Positions 1 to 13,585 are shown, counted from the stretch's first letter. The stretch: 64,000 nt of DNA from Diogma glabrata (GCA_963693315.1 OY856186.1:85429116-85493115); one strand, 5' to 3'. The notes: generated by a model from the letters alone, not told the origin. Made by a program: numbers and translations.

Positions 1-1
1 A

Positions 2-1423
2 AAATTTTGCAACATTGCATTCATGCATTCATCTGCGACGGATAAAAGAGGTGTATCCACAACAGATATAAATGTTGTGGAACAGTTCTATAAAAGTGAT
101 GAAATCAGTAGATTATTGCCAGGCAAACGAGATGCAATATCTTTTAAAAAGGAGAGGAGCGCATAAAAACACAAAAGCGCTTATTGCTATGTACATTAAA
201 TGAAGCTTATGTGGAGTTTAAAAATAAGTTTCCTGATGTGAAAATAGGATTTACTAAATTCACGTCCCTTCGACCACAAGAATGTATAAAATTATCCCAA
301 GGAGTTCATAATGTGTGCGTGTGTACCATACATCAAAATATGAAACTAATGATTCAACACTCTAAGATGTCTTGGATTACTGATGCTGCTTTCCAAAATT
401 ATAAAACATTAATTGAATTTGTTTCATGTGGTAAATTAACAGAAGATTGTCATAATTTTAAGTGCAATGAATGTTCAAAAAAACTTCTACAACTGAAAGA
501 AAAATTACTAAATAATTTTGACGTTAAAGGAATCCTTCAAGTCAAATATCAACAATGGAATACCACTGATCGATGCAATTTGGACACTTTAATAGAAACT
601 GTAGAAGAATTTATGAAAAAATTTATTTACCGTTTACAAATTTTGATACCACACAACTTTATAGCAAAACAACAATCTACATTCATTGAGGAAAAAAAAA
701 AATTTAGAAGCAGGAGAGTGCTTCGTTCAAGGGGATTTTTCTGAAAACTACGGCTTCATAATTCAGAATGCGGTTCAAGGCTATTATTATAATAATTCAC
801 AAGCTACTATTCATCCATTTGTCATTTATTTTAAAAGTGCCACAAGTGAATATATACAGCACCGAAGTTTTATACTCATTTCGGATATAAACGATCACAA
901 CAGTACTACAGTCCATCTTTTCATTACAAAACTTATTGAATTCATCAAAACGCATATAAATTCTAATATTACAAAAATAATTTATAACACTGACGGTGCA
1001 CCTTCTCAATACAAAAATAAACATAACCTAATTAGCTTATGCCACCATAAAGAAGACTTTAAGGTTGACGCTGAATGGCATTTTCATGCTACAAGCCATG
1101 GAAAGGGACCTTGTGATGGAATTGGTGGTACACTGAAGCGTGCTGCACACCGTTATAGTATGGCGAGCGAAGATAATATTATTGATACACCAAAAAAACT
1201 TTTCGAATGGGCTTTAAAATGGGAATTTACCATGAACTTTGGATACGCCGATAAAAATGAATATCAATTAACAAAAGAAAAATTACAAAATCGATTTAAA
1301 AATGCGATTACTATAAGTGGAACTCAAAAATTTCATTCTTTTGTACCAGTAGATACTAAGACAATAAATGCAAAAATGTTTTCCAACTCAAAAGAAACTT
1401 TTGAATGTAAAATAAGTAAATAA
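2..1423 (+). pseudogene. Broken transposase-like gene, family A (N-terminus outside the window)
   Basis: One protein is spread over three open segments. Bases 2 to ~166 (frame 2) contain SRLLPGKRDAISFKK. Bases ~160 to ~700 (frame 1) contain KRLLLCTLNEAYVEF and CVCTIHQNMKLM. Bases ~690 to 1423 (frame 2) run to a TAA stop. The second shift lies in an 11-A run at 692-702. Visible motifs are a Cys/His-rich stretch (CGKLTEDCHNFKCNEC), then GDFSENYGF, YNTDGAPSQYKN and ATSHGKGPCDGIGG. The spaced acidic residues in these last blocks resemble an RNase H-like transposase core, but that is inference. The first ~60 residues match the 3' half of the gene at 58.3-59.3 kb, which sits inside inverted repeats, so the family is very probably transposon-encoded. 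I do not know a name for the superfamily. Two frameshifts make this copy non-functional. Confidence 0.72.
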
Positions 1424-1915
1424 TTTTTAATAACTATATTTATTTTCACATATATAATTTGTATGATATTTTAAAAAGTTTATTCAATAATAAAATATTT
1501 GCAATTTAATGTTGAAAAACAATCCTTTACTTTATGATTCCATAATAACATAATACGAACATAATACTTCTCCAGTCAAAAGTTCCTAAATAGATTTAGT
1601 TGTTTATACAGCTTTTTTGTTTGCAGTCAAGACTGTCAAATTATTTTTTATAAGAGTGACAAGTGATTACTAAAAGTGACAAATAAACATTTCATTTTTT
1701 ATGCCATCTAATACAAAGAAAATAATTGCAGAAGTGCTTTCCTATTCAAAAGAAACTTCTGTTTGTAAAATAAGTAAATCATTTTTAACAATTGTATTTA
1801 TTTTATTTATTGTACTACATATATAATTTTTATAATATTTTAAAAAGTTCATCTAATAATAAAATATTTGATATTTAACATAAAAAAAAATCTCTTAGTT
1901 TATAACGCCATTTTT
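1326..1915 (+). repeat. Partial tandem duplication of the 3' end of the family A gene
   Basis: Bases ~1326-1545 hold the last ~27 codons and 3' flank of the gene above. They are repeated, diverged, at ~1683-1915. The second copy still reads as the same C-terminus (VPVDTKTINAKMF against MPSNTKKIIAEVL, both followed by a KET...CKISK block), then the same AT-rich 3' sequence with ATATATAATTT and TTTTAAAAAGTT. Confidence 0.65.
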
Positions 1916-3710
<1,795 letters not shown>

Positions 3711-3754
<44 letters not shown>

Positions 3755-3759
3755 TATAT
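3711..3759. repeat. (TA)n microsatellite on the right side of the foldback element
   Basis: About 40 bases of TA continuing into AATATATATC. It is the right counterpart of the longer tract at 2411-2683. Confidence 0.92.
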
Positions 3760-3777
3760 CTATCGTCAGTAAAATAT

Positions 3778-3935
3778 TTTTATATTAATATTTTTTTTCT
3801 GCTTTTTTAGAACCAATAGGTCCTAAAAAATTGAGAAATCCCAAAAAAGTGGGGGAAAGGATTTCACTTTTGGCTCATGAATTCAATTCTTTGGTTTTTT
3901 CAAACCCGAAATAATTAAAATACATCTTACATTTA
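3778..3935. repeat. Interspersed repeat shared with 63.24-63.39 kb
   Basis: Shared blocks include GCTTTTTTAGAA, TAGGTCCTAAAA, AAAAAAGTGGGG, ATTTCACTTTT and GCTCATGAAT in the same order and orientation at ~63,250-63,390. The family is unknown. In the distal copy it follows a GACAGACAGACATACAT stretch typical of some retroelement 3' ends. Confidence 0.65.
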
Positions 3936-5930
3936 ACAATAAGTTAAACAAAGATATTCATTTCTGGATATCATTGTTTAACCACAGCCAATGTCGCAAT
4001 TCCATACAACTAGAACCAGTTTTATCACTTATGTAAACTACAAATGGATTGGCTCGATCGAAGTTTTAAGCAATACCTGGAGGATAAGCTGATAAAGAAA
4101 GCAAACTGTCCGCTGAAATAAAAATATAACATCACGCAGAACATGGCTTTACTGTTGCATCAAATGTTTCATTTGATTTCTTTCCCTCCTACGCCTCCTT
4201 TTATATATATTTTAACGGCTTATATAGCTCTCTTATTTTATTAAGCGTTGACCAATCAGACAATGTTTGTATGTATTGTAAAATAGTTATAGTTTAGAAG
4301 TAATCATTCGTAATCATAATGTACAATAACAATCAAACAATTTTCAAACTATTTTTACTCTACAAATTACGCAACGAATTAAGTGGTTTGGATTTCACAT
4401 TAACATCATCAAAATAAAATACAAAAAAACGTCTTGTACTTATCTCTTACTATATAAACTCATTTACCACCGACTCCAGACAAATGTAAAAGCGGTTACC
4501 CGTTTAACAACTGTTTGCTTTTGGTTTTATTTGATTGACATGCAAAACAAAGACACAAGAACGCCTGTAAGATCGAACCAATTTTCAAAGAATTTTTTTT
4601 TAATTCAGGGAAGACTCATTTTTCAATTATTTTCAGCTAAAGCAGTGCACAACACATTAAATTCCTTACCTTTCTTTGCACATTTATATCACCACTCTAC
4701 AAATAAATTCATCTCTTTGACCTGAATATAGGTGTCGTTGCAAGAACTTAATTAGTTTCTATCCTACTTTCATGCTAATCAGCAGCCCTTGTAATATTTT
4801 TTTATCCAAATTACATAATAATTGTTATATTATACAATTTTTGATCTTTATAATTCTTTTTCTAAAACGAAAGTTATTTCATTGAAAAATACTTTACGGT
4901 TATACTTGTTATCAAATGTAATGGGCCATTGTTTGCTCCCTGAACTATGATTTTGTTTTTATTTGTGAGAATTTAAAGTTACTACATTTTTTTCGTCAAA
5001 ATTTGTGCAAAGTTGTTTTCTTTTTAATAATAATATAACTTCAATTTCCGATTGAAAGTATATCAAAATATATGCTATTATTATGATTTGCTTGTGGGAC
5101 AATATAAAAAAAACTCTGATGGTGTATTAGATAAGATCATAATTTTTTATGTATAAATCCAATGTTTAAAACTTTAACTCCCAATTGAGATACATGATCG
5201 ACTTACCGTTGAAAGAAACGCCCTCCGGCATACCAATCTATTTCATCAAGGCTTTTTAACGAAAATAACAACAAACCATAAATTATCCATCATTCTAACA
5301 CGCGTCTTACACAATGAATTGCTCTAATATTCAATTGCTTATTAAATAAATAATTAGCTCTCAATTTCATTAATCATGCGATCTTTGACATTGAAATTGT
5401 GAAATTTAACTAATTTAACCGTTTTGTAGATTTTCTTGTTACAGTTTTATTTCTTATGTTTTTTAATTGTTGTTCCCTACCTACCTATATTTAGTTTAAA
5501 ATATGTTCTTGAAACGTAAAACAAAAGGTAACAAAGCTTTAAGTTCAATTTCTTAAAAATCTTTTAACTGATTCGAAAAATGATTTATATATATAACTTT
5601 TTTTTCTAAATTTAATATAAATCAAAGTTGTAAAAAGAAACAAAAATATTTAATTATTTGTAATTATTGTATTAAATTATTAAATTAGACTGAGTTGAGG
5701 CGATCGATAAGTACTGTCGGGGGTGCAACTATTTTTTGAAACTTTTGAGTTCTATAATAGCCTGGAGGACTATAAACAATGTTTGTTTCATTTGTTTGCA
5801 TTAAAAACTTAAAAAATTTATATCTTTTTGTCAAACGATATGTTTTGGTTTACACATTTTTAAGAACTTTATTTCCACATTCTCAATATATCTTTCCACT
5901 CATCAAACTAATATTTTTTGCAAATAAACG
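3936..5930. other. AT-rich DNA without recognisable genes
   Basis: The only open frames are short, lysine/phenylalanine-rich and without recognisable motifs. I see no repeat ends or hairpins that I can support. Confidence 0.45.
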
Positions 5931-5935
5931 TATTG

Positions 5936-5990
5936 TGTAGTAGGAATTATAACATGCGTCACAACATCACATAAAAACATTTTAGAAGAA
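5936..5990 (-). repeat. Fragment of the LINE 3' tail, reversed
   Basis: GCGTCACAACATCACATAAA and the flanking bases match the tail seen at 24.14-24.22 kb and 26.66-26.72 kb (GTCACAACAACACATAAA followed by TTTTAAGACC), with substitutions. Confidence 0.55.
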
Positions 5991-6054
5991 ACAACATAAA
6001 ATTTCGCTGATTTGATATTTTATTAGTACTTTGGAACCTGCAAAAGTGCCTTGC

Positions 6055-6210
6055 ACAAGAGCAACAATAGCAAGCCATCCTTTTACGGCTCGAGTGATAA
6101 AATGTAAAACGATCGCTTCCCAACGTGATTATTTTAACAGAGTCTTGCATACCTCAAAGGCCTTACCACCTAAAGTTTTTTCTGATAACTTTAACCCTCA
6201 AAATTCTTAA
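6055..6210 (+). pseudogene. LINE reverse transcriptase C-terminal fragment
   Basis: The + strand reads ATIASHPFTAR, then IASQRDYFNRVL, then FSDNFNPQN before a stop near 6210. This matches, residue by residue with substitutions, the end of the LINE fragment at 49.3-49.8 kb (SIAAHPFTAQ, VAFQRNFFIRVSHLW, FPDNFNPQNF). It is the extreme C-terminus of a non-LTR retrotransposon polymerase. Only ~50 residues remain and the catalytic part is absent. It is an old, truncated relic. Confidence 0.7.
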
Positions 6211-6724
6211 ATCATTAAAAAAAATTACTAATCAACAAAAATTGATCCATTCATTAAAAGCCCACCATATTCTGCGTTTTTTTGATTTCTGATACGAAAT
6301 CGTATTTCTTATTGGGTAAAAAGAGTAGGTCACAAATGATGCTATTTTTTCGATGTCTCGTCTTAATTTTAGTTTTCATTAACAGTAACAAAAAAGTTTT
6401 AAAATCGTTAACAACGTGTTACAAAGGAGGATGCCTTTTATTGCCGAAATTATTTTTTGGTAAATACGTTAAATAGTTTGGTTCAACGTCAAATTGTTGT
6501 TTTGATCAGTTTGATTTTAAAAACCTATTGTTACAAAACTGCTGTTAAACAATTTATTTGGTCGACAAGAGACAAGAGTAATGACTTTAAATATAACAAC
6601 TGCGAATATGATTAAACAAATTTCAAATAAAGAAATTTTCTAATGATTTACTAATTTGTTTTGGTTCCGGCCTTTAAATTAAAATAATTCAGTTCAACAA
6701 ACATAAAAGGGTCCATACACGATC

Positions 6725-7700
6725 AGCTAGTATTATTAGCTGCCAACGGTACAGTAATAAATGCCTACGGAACAAAACTCCTACAGGTATAAATATCAGC
6801 CTAAAACGAACATATTCACATACGTTTTCATAATAACAAACATGAATTGTCCGATCATTAGTGCTGATTTTTTAGTAAATTTAGTATTCTACTCGATCTT
6901 GAATAAAAATGGTTGATTGATACAGCCACCCAGCGGTTAAGTTATATCAATACCGCAATGGTGGAGGTCGGCACACCCACTCCCATTCATTTCCCGATCG
7001 ACAACGATTATGGTTTGTTTTTAAAGAAGCAATTTTTTTTTAATTGGAGAATTAAATTATAATTTATTGGTCAATAACGTGGTACATCATATTGTTTCCA
7101 CCGAGCACTGGCCTGTGTCAATTCCACGTAGACTAGAACCAATTCATCAAAAACCTGCGTTCACGAAGTTTTAACACATGGTTGAATTAAGCATTTGTCA
7201 AAGTACATCTTGCGCGATTCACATGGTCAGAAAGAAAGAGCTCGAGTCTCGACTGGATGCCATGCTGAGATTATCGTAGATTCTTTGCGGTCACGATTCC
7301 TGATCTTGTAATAACAACTTCATTTGCCCTCTTTGAATTTACCCAGATTCCATTTGGTTAAGGTAATGCTGCACAAACGTTTCTGCGTTTCATCAACCAA
7401 ATTGTTTGAGATATAGATTTCGTATTTGTCTACATCGATTATATATTGGTGGCATCGAAAAATGAGAAACAACACAAACTTCATCTGGAACAACTCTACC
7501 AAAAATTTTGCAAGTTTGGCGTTTACGCAAAGAGCTTAAAATGCGTTTTTGGCGTAAACACTCTCGACTTCCTCAGTCACACGATAACTCCTAATGGTAT
7601 TCTGCCTTGTGAAGAACGAATTAATGTCATTACAGAACCATCATTGTCACCCAATGCATGTTTCTATCTACATCAATGGTCAGAGTTTTTGTAATGTAAA
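6725..7700 (+). pseudogene. Ty3/gypsy-like retrotransposon relic (protease to reverse transcriptase)
   Basis: Conceptual translation, switching frames, gives blocks in the expected gag-pol order. Near 6725-6790 there is LAANGTVINAYGTKLL (protease region). Near 6845-6900 there is CPIISADFLVNL. Near 7200-7240 there is CAIHMVRKKE. Near 7315-7350 there is ITTSFALFEFTQIPFG. Near 7420-7450 there is FVFVYIDYILVASKNE. Near 7520-7590 there is KCVFGVNTLDFLSH. The normally invariant YIDD of the polymerase active site reads YIDY, and several stops and shifts are present. There is a deletion between the HMV and FALFEF blocks. I see no LTRs or integrase. This is an old, dead fragment. Confidence 0.8.
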
Positions 7701-7970
7701 GCTTGGTCATGCTATTATACGTAGATATAATACGGTTTCGCAAGTTATAAAAAGTAGAATGGTTGTAGAAGAGATTGTTTTCTCGGTTGAGTAGTTTTGT
7801 TTGTTGAGATGATGTGGGGAAATTTTTAATTTGTGTACGATGAAAGGGATAATATAAAAAAAAACCAAGAAATAGAGAATCTTATTATTTATGCAATTTG
7901 TAAATTATATTCAATTAAAACGGTTGGTTATCGGTAGTGTATAGTGCCACAAGTATTTTAATGTATATTA
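7701..7970. other. Unassigned AT-rich stretch
   Basis: Nothing recognisable lies between the gypsy relic and the hairpin that follows. Confidence 0.4.
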
Positions 7971-8039
7971 TTTTATTCTTTTCGTGAGCAATGAACGAGC
8001 AATATTTTAGCTCGTTCATTGCTCACGAAAAGAATAAAA
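7971..8039. repeat. Perfect hairpin: 30-base arms, 9-base loop
   Basis: The left arm 7971-8000 (ending GAGCAATGAACGAGC) is the exact reverse complement of 8010-8039. The loop is AATATTTTA. It could be a MITE core or an unstable snap-back insertion. No transcription signal identifies it. Confidence 0.95.
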
Positions 8040-8880
8040 GACTATAACCAGAGGACGAGAGTGACTACCACACTAATTACGTACTAACTAAATGGGGTTT
8101 AGATACCTTTCAGCCATGTTAATCCTTAGGAGATGGATGAAGAAAGCCAAACCTTTCTGCAAAAGAGGCTGTCACAAATCACAGTAAATTTTGGTGATGT
8201 TTATAAGAACTGGAAAGGGCCAGATTCCTAGATCGACTTTTTCTTTAACTAGAATAAAAGAAATGCCGTTCTACGTACAAGAATTTTGATTTGAAAAACC
8301 TCTTAATATAATGAATTAAAAAAACTTTACATTAAAAAAAACCTGTATATGTATATGAAATTCAAATTTATACATAAAGGATATACATAAACAAAAAATT
8401 CCCTCCACATTATTTCACATTAAAAGTTTCAGCATAATAAAAACATAAGTAAACAAGGTTTTACAAATAACATTCCCCTCAACATACATACCAACGTGAA
8501 AGTCAAAAAAGATCACAATAAATCAGTTTTTGAACAACCGCACAATCCAGTTTTGCTATCATTGAAATAAAAAGAACAATTACAATAATAGATTATTTTA
8601 CGAATCATACGATTGTATTAAATTCAAATCATATATTACAGCTTGTGTTCAAGCAACGAATCAATCAACTCGCAGTTTGTATGTTTTTCTCTCTCATACA
8701 AAAATGTAATTAGAAAAATTATTAAATAATAAATATTTAAAAAATTTGTTGATTGACTTGTTGCACTCCCGTTGTTCTGTCGTAGCTTTCACGTTGATAA
8801 TGAATATTAATAGAAATAATAAGAAAACTAACTGTCGAATTTCTAGAGTGTTATTCCTTTTGATTAAATTTATAAATTGT
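8040..8880. other. AT-rich DNA without recognisable genes
   Basis: No supported coding region. The short frame that begins near 8746 only becomes meaningful after ~8890, where LINE homology starts. Confidence 0.45.
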
Positions 8881-8887
8881 AATCGTT

Positions 8888-9445
8888 ACAGAGCTTTCAA
8901 CCACACCTCACGTGAAGCAATCTGCAAGTTTCTTAGTAAGAAAAGAGAATTACAGTAGTGGAAACAAAGACTGAGAAATAAAAAATCAAAGTTTGGCCAA
9001 CTAGGGGATGTCTTCAGGGTGAGGTCGTATCACCGCACGTTTAGAGTTTAGTGGTAAATAGAAGTCATATCTCACAATATTAAATACCCACAGCATTAGG
9101 AACCTTGAAAATGCAAATCAAATAGTTATTCTGACCAGAAAATTTAAATCTGCTAGACCTCCCACATCTACGACACTGAAACACAAACTGAGACAAACTA
9201 GCTTTATCATCATGCTGAATATGGCAATTGTATTGAAAAAAGAAAAATGAAAGATTATCGAGCCCAAACATTGAATGCGACTTGCTGGTGGAAATCTCTG
9301 ACTTGTGTTGTTAAAGACAGTATGGTTAAGATAGTTCCACTGTGGAAGAAAAGACGTATCAATGTTACGCAATAAAGCAGAGTAAAACAGTGAATCTACT
9401 AAAAACCATCTGCGCAATAATGCAATCAAATCGTTTATTAAATGT
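8888..9445 (+). pseudogene. Degenerate LINE reverse transcriptase relic, + strand
   Basis: Following frame changes, the + strand gives RAFNHTSREAICKFLSKK (like the GAFDNTSxEAI block of LINE polymerases), then KVWPTRGCLQG near 8990-9015 (the GCPQGG block), then EKRKMKDYRAQTLNAT near 9240-9280, and a diverged stretch ending near 9440. Order and spacing agree with a Jockey/R1/I-type reverse transcriptase. The YADD region is unrecognisable and stops are frequent, so the copy is dead. It differs from the LINE fragments at 6.1, 26.7 and 49.4 kb. Confidence 0.65.
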
Positions 9446-9779
9446 AATCAGTTGGTTCAAAAATCAAGTGATGTATCGAAGCAGGAGAATTTAAATGAAT
9501 AATTACACTTTCAAACCAATATCCGCAGTGACTTTCGTGGTAAAATTCACAAAATCAAAGATTCGTACACTTTCCCTGAGGCTTTAGTCTGAGAAGAAAT
9601 TATCAAAACAAGAGAATGAATACCTTGCCGAACAGTCAAGCCCAGGTTGTAAACACATATAACAAATAAATAAAAACTTTGTAGGAAAGCTCAATAATCT
9701 TGGTCATCGTAGCATAAAAGAAGTGTTTTGCATAAAGCTATTGCTGAGAATGAAGAAGTTGATCGGCAAGCAAAGTAGC

Positions 9780-9985
9780 GTTTTGTCAGTCTAAAATGGT
9801 TGCATTATATCAGGATCATCCTCACCAACACGTTACGTCCACAGATGTCTCCTCATGTAATGGGACATTGCTCCAAATTCTTTGAAAATGTGAACTGAGG
9901 TTTCTTCCTCCAAATAACAGAAACTACAATCATCCATCTCATTCTCCTAAATATTCTTCCAGTGAGTCTCTATTCTACAGTGTTT
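9780..9985 (-). pseudogene. LINE C-terminal zinc-finger-like fragment, - strand
   Basis: The reverse strand reads MDDCSFCYLEEETSVHIF, then MSHYMRRHLW. This matches the C-terminal Cys/His module that follows RNase H in R1/Jockey-type LINE polymerases (CxxC ... EEETxxHI ... RRxxL). It is opposite in orientation to the relic at 8.9-9.4 kb, so it comes from a separate insertion or an inversion. About 65 residues remain, with stops. Confidence 0.6.
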
Positions 9986-9989
9986 TGTG

Positions 9990-11285
9990 AAAACAAATAA
10001 CAATATTCGTATGTAGTTTATACCCAATTGTAGTCTGATCATAGTTTTGCTCTCTTTAAGTTGAGCAGACTACTACTAGCTAACTCTTAATACTGTCTTA
10101 GACACATGTCAATATGAGTAGTTTATGTGGTGCGTAACAGATCTTTTTAATCGCAGGATAGTATTATAGAACTAAGTTTTAAAGTAATTTAAATCTACCA
10201 TCAGATATGTCTTGACACTCTAACCGGGCAAATTAAAATACATATTTAAGTATGGTTGAACAAAAAAGTATGGTGCAAACGAAACAGTTGTTGAACATAC
10301 GATCTAGGTGGTTTTTACGAGGATTCGTAAGGCTAAAGGAAACAAACAGATGAAAGTTGGATTACAAACGTTAAATGTCCGTCCCAACTTTAAAAATCTT
10401 GGAATCGTGGGTAAACATATATATTTATAGACTTAATTATAAAAGCATTTGAATACACTGGCTTGAGGGAAAAATGTGTGAGTACAGCAGCTTTAACTAA
10501 CAATTATTTTATTAAGTACACAATAATAATGGTACATTTTCAGTTTAGGATGCGTTAAAACATAAGACATTCTAACAAGTAGCGCATACTCAAAATTGTT
10601 TAATGTTATAGGAATAAATAAAATATTTACGATATAACTTCCAATCAAACCAAAATCGTTTTTTAAATGCATCCAACGAAACATTGACCAAGACAAATTA
10701 GAAAATTAGTTTTAACTTGTTATTTCTGATCATAAAACATTGTTTTAAGCTACAACAACACAATACAAGAAACAACGAAATAAAAATAATTTAATTCAAA
10801 TACATTCAAAAACCTTCAAAACTATATTGTTTATTGTTAATTTAAATAATTTTTTAAGATTACATGATCTCTTAGTGTTATTTTGTTAATTATAAATTAC
10901 AATTGTCTTAAGTTAGGAAATCATTATAAATTATATTTTCTCTGTAGAATAATAAAATTAGGTTGGTAAAATTATTGAACGAAGTGTTTATGAAAATTGT
11001 TGTTAATTGGTCATGGGTATGGTATTCGATTTTTCTGTATTTCTTAAATTTACTTTGCATGAAAATATACAATTCTAAATTTATAATCAGACAATTAAAA
11101 ATTATTTGATTTACAAAAAATTATAAAAATTTGATTGGAACTAACGTTATTAAACTGCATAGTTTTCTTTTGTTCTGTATATCTGTAGAAGTTCTCATCT
11201 CTATTTATTTTTAACAACTCAATCAATTCTGGTAGTTTGACATAAACGATAATTTATATACAAGAAAATATCAGCTTTTCGTGAC
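9990..11285. other. AT-rich DNA without recognisable genes
   Basis: Only short spurious frames. I see no repeat termini. Confidence 0.45.
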
Positions 11286-11289
11286 TATC

Positions 11290-11838
11290 TAGTACACCAG
11301 TCGATGCTATTAACACCCCAAGAAACACCGCGTGCGCCATGGATTGTCCACGGCGTGCTTACACGTTATGCCGTCACTATGCACTTATTGCCACTAATAC
11401 CGTCACTTACGTGCATTTACCACCGCATGCTGGCACGCCAAGCCATCACAGTGCACTAATGATACTGCCTGCCGTGGGAGAAAATTCGTAAAATTGGGCC
11501 ACACTATACCTTCAAAATGCTGTTATTTTGAATGCAGCGATTTGAACTAAAAAATTGGAATGGTGCCATTTTGAGATCATTTGTCCTTTTCTTTTCTCTC
11601 GTGGTGACAGAAAGCTCAATCCAAACATATTTTTTCATTCATAATCTGAAGAATTTATATTTTCTACTTCTGGTAAAAGCACGTTATGCATTTAGCATGG
11701 TGCCACGATGACGACCAAATAAAGAGCATGATGCGTACCTTTTGTCGCCACATCAATCCATCATGCTATGATGGCACTATGGACGTCTAAGTGACAACAT
11801 GGCATGATGTGCGTGACCGCATTGTGCTATCATTGTGC
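11290..11838. repeat. Locally GC-richer degenerate repeat blocks
   Basis: Two blocks (~11,328-11,478 and ~11,680-11,838) stand out from the AT-rich surroundings. They are full of variants of GCCGTCACTATGCAC, GCCATCACAGTGCAC and CATGATGGCAC. The blocks look loosely inverted relative to each other, with a plain stretch between. No coding frame. It could be an old MITE or satellite remnant. Confidence 0.4.
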
Positions 11839-11846
11839 CGACACAG
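11839..11846. repeat. 8-base target-site duplication, left copy
   Basis: CGACACAG immediately precedes the hAT end CAGTGGCGTC. The same octamer follows the other end at 16,489-16,496. Confidence 0.9.
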
Positions 11847-11994
11847 CAGTGGCGTCATTTCACCAAAATCTTGGGGGGGGCGAGAATTTAAATGATATAA
11901 AAAAATTTTTTTCGTAAAACATAACATACACATTTTTATACACACATATATTTAAAAGCATTTAAATGCATGGACTAAGAAATAAAAATAAAAT

Positions 11995-12270
11995 GATTTT
12001 GAGCTACCTCGGTTACTCTGCTAGATCTTTGTCTTCTGTTGTTGTTTCATTGAAGCGAATGTCGCAAAGTTCTGCAAAATCCCTTCATTTGTTAAAAATA
12101 ATTTTAAATTTAGTATCATCTCTGCATTGTTTAAGCATCAAGAAAGTAGTTTTAATTAAAGCGCTTGTTTTAGAAATTATTATATCTTTGCTTTGTAACT
12201 GTTCAGAGAGTGAATTTGTAAACGACAGCAGATCGTGCAGCATAAAAAAAAGGATGGTTTTTCTATACGA
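11995..12270 (-). pseudogene. hAT transposase C-terminal fragment (ZMYM1-like)
   Basis: The reverse strand reads SAVVYKFTLSEQLQSKDI, then LIKTTFLMLKQCRDDTKF, and after an in-frame stop RDFAELCDIRF. This resembles the LSxxLQxKxxDL ... LxxTxxxLxxxR region preceding the dimerisation domain in ZMYM1/DUF4371-type hAT transposases. Several stops are present. It lies inside the hAT element, near its left end, in the orientation expected for the C-terminal half. Confidence 0.6.
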
Positions 12271-12298
12271 TCCCAGGCATCCCGGGATTTAAAATTTA

Positions 12299-12356
12299 TG
12301 AGTCACGTAGTCCCAGGATCCATAAAACACCACGGGATTGCAATCCCTACGTGACT
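12299..12356. repeat. Short inverted repeat (11-base arms)
   Basis: GAGTCACGTAG near the left end and CTACGTGACTC at the right end are exact reverse complements around ~36 bases. It lies between the two hAT transposase fragments. Confidence 0.75.
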
Positions 12357-12544
12357 CCTCTTATGTCGAATCGTTTTTTTGTTTGTTTTCCTTTATTTGT
12401 CTCAGAGAGAAAGAGTTATGTCTACCCTAAACTGACCAGAGTCAAATCGTTAAAATGTGGGACAAAATGCAAACATTCTTCCAAATACTAGCTAATTAAA
12501 ATTTCTATTGCGAGAAAGTGGAACGATGAAAACGTGCTAACTAG

Positions 12545-13005
12545 ATTGTGCATAAATTTACTATTTAATGCTTTCCTTTACTATTTGTTTACTATTTAAT
12601 TCTACAAAAAATTCTTTTATTTGAATTGGACATTGTTCAACCGTTAGGAAACTTGCTTACAGTGGTTCGTACATTTTCAAAATTCTTTCTAGTGCTGGCA
12701 TTACCGCCAGCCAGCGAGTTTCACTGTATCCAATAAGTTGGTTATGTTTGACATTACTTTTGCCGCAGAACTCCTTCAACTTAAACCAGTAAAGACAGTA
12801 AAATATCCAAATTTTTTTAACCCTGCCATTTAAATCAGCAGCACTTCTTATTGCATTATTTAGAATACGGGCTGCGAATCCAATACCCAATACATTCTGG
12901 TTCAAATTTGCGTTTAGCTTGTTTTTAAATTTTCACCCCTTGACGTGACACCACTAAAATTGGTGTTCGTGTTATCAGCGCAAATTGCAACTAGCTTTTT
13001 GTCAA
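12545..13005 (-). pseudogene. hAT transposase central fragment
   Basis: The reverse strand reads DKKLVAICADNTNTNFSGV (the conserved GDNxxTNFGG block carrying one acidic catalytic residue). After a shift it reads LNQNVLGIGFAARILNNAIR, KLKEFCGKSN, QLIGYSETRWLAVMPALERI and LKMYEPL, then CPIQIKEFFVEL. These blocks follow the order of ZBED/SCAND3-like and ZMYM-like hAT transposases. The usual Cys/His of the C-A-A-H-I-L-H block is altered here (FAARILNN). At least one frameshift and several stops are present. Together with the 12.0-12.3 kb fragment it identifies the enclosing element, although the two could derive from different hAT copies. Confidence 0.75.
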
Positions 13006-13585
13006 TGTTAAATAACAACAAGAAAACAAAATAACAACAAAACTTGTTTAAGCTACTGGAGCTGGCGGCTTATAGCAACGCTTTTTTATGTTTATCTGTA
13101 TCTATATGTCTTTTAATATCATACTGTCCGCTGTTAATTTGCAAATGCACTCCGACTGGTAATACAATAAACTTTTGCGTCGTTATATTTTGATTTTTTT
13201 ATAAAAGGATAGTCCAATTCAATATCGTATGAGAATTTACGTAAACGTTTTCTATCCGTCTTGATTTGCAGGAGAACTTTTTAAATATAATTTTAAAAAT
13301 TAGTATAAATTTACCTTTTATAGCAGCTTAAAACTTTTGTTACACAAGTAAAGACTGCAAAACAATTAAAACAATTCATTTTAATTTTACTAAATAATTA
13401 ATATCTTTTCTGTATTCTGTAAGTATAAGAGGTATATAGTTTACCTTTCGTTCTATCTTTTGCAAATCTATACCATTTATCAAGTTTTTATGTTGTTTAC
13501 TTTGTTTGTTCTTTATTGAGAAAAAAATTAGAAATTAGAAAACAATAATTTTACTTTTGAGCTACCTAGTTAAAGTGTGTTTAAA

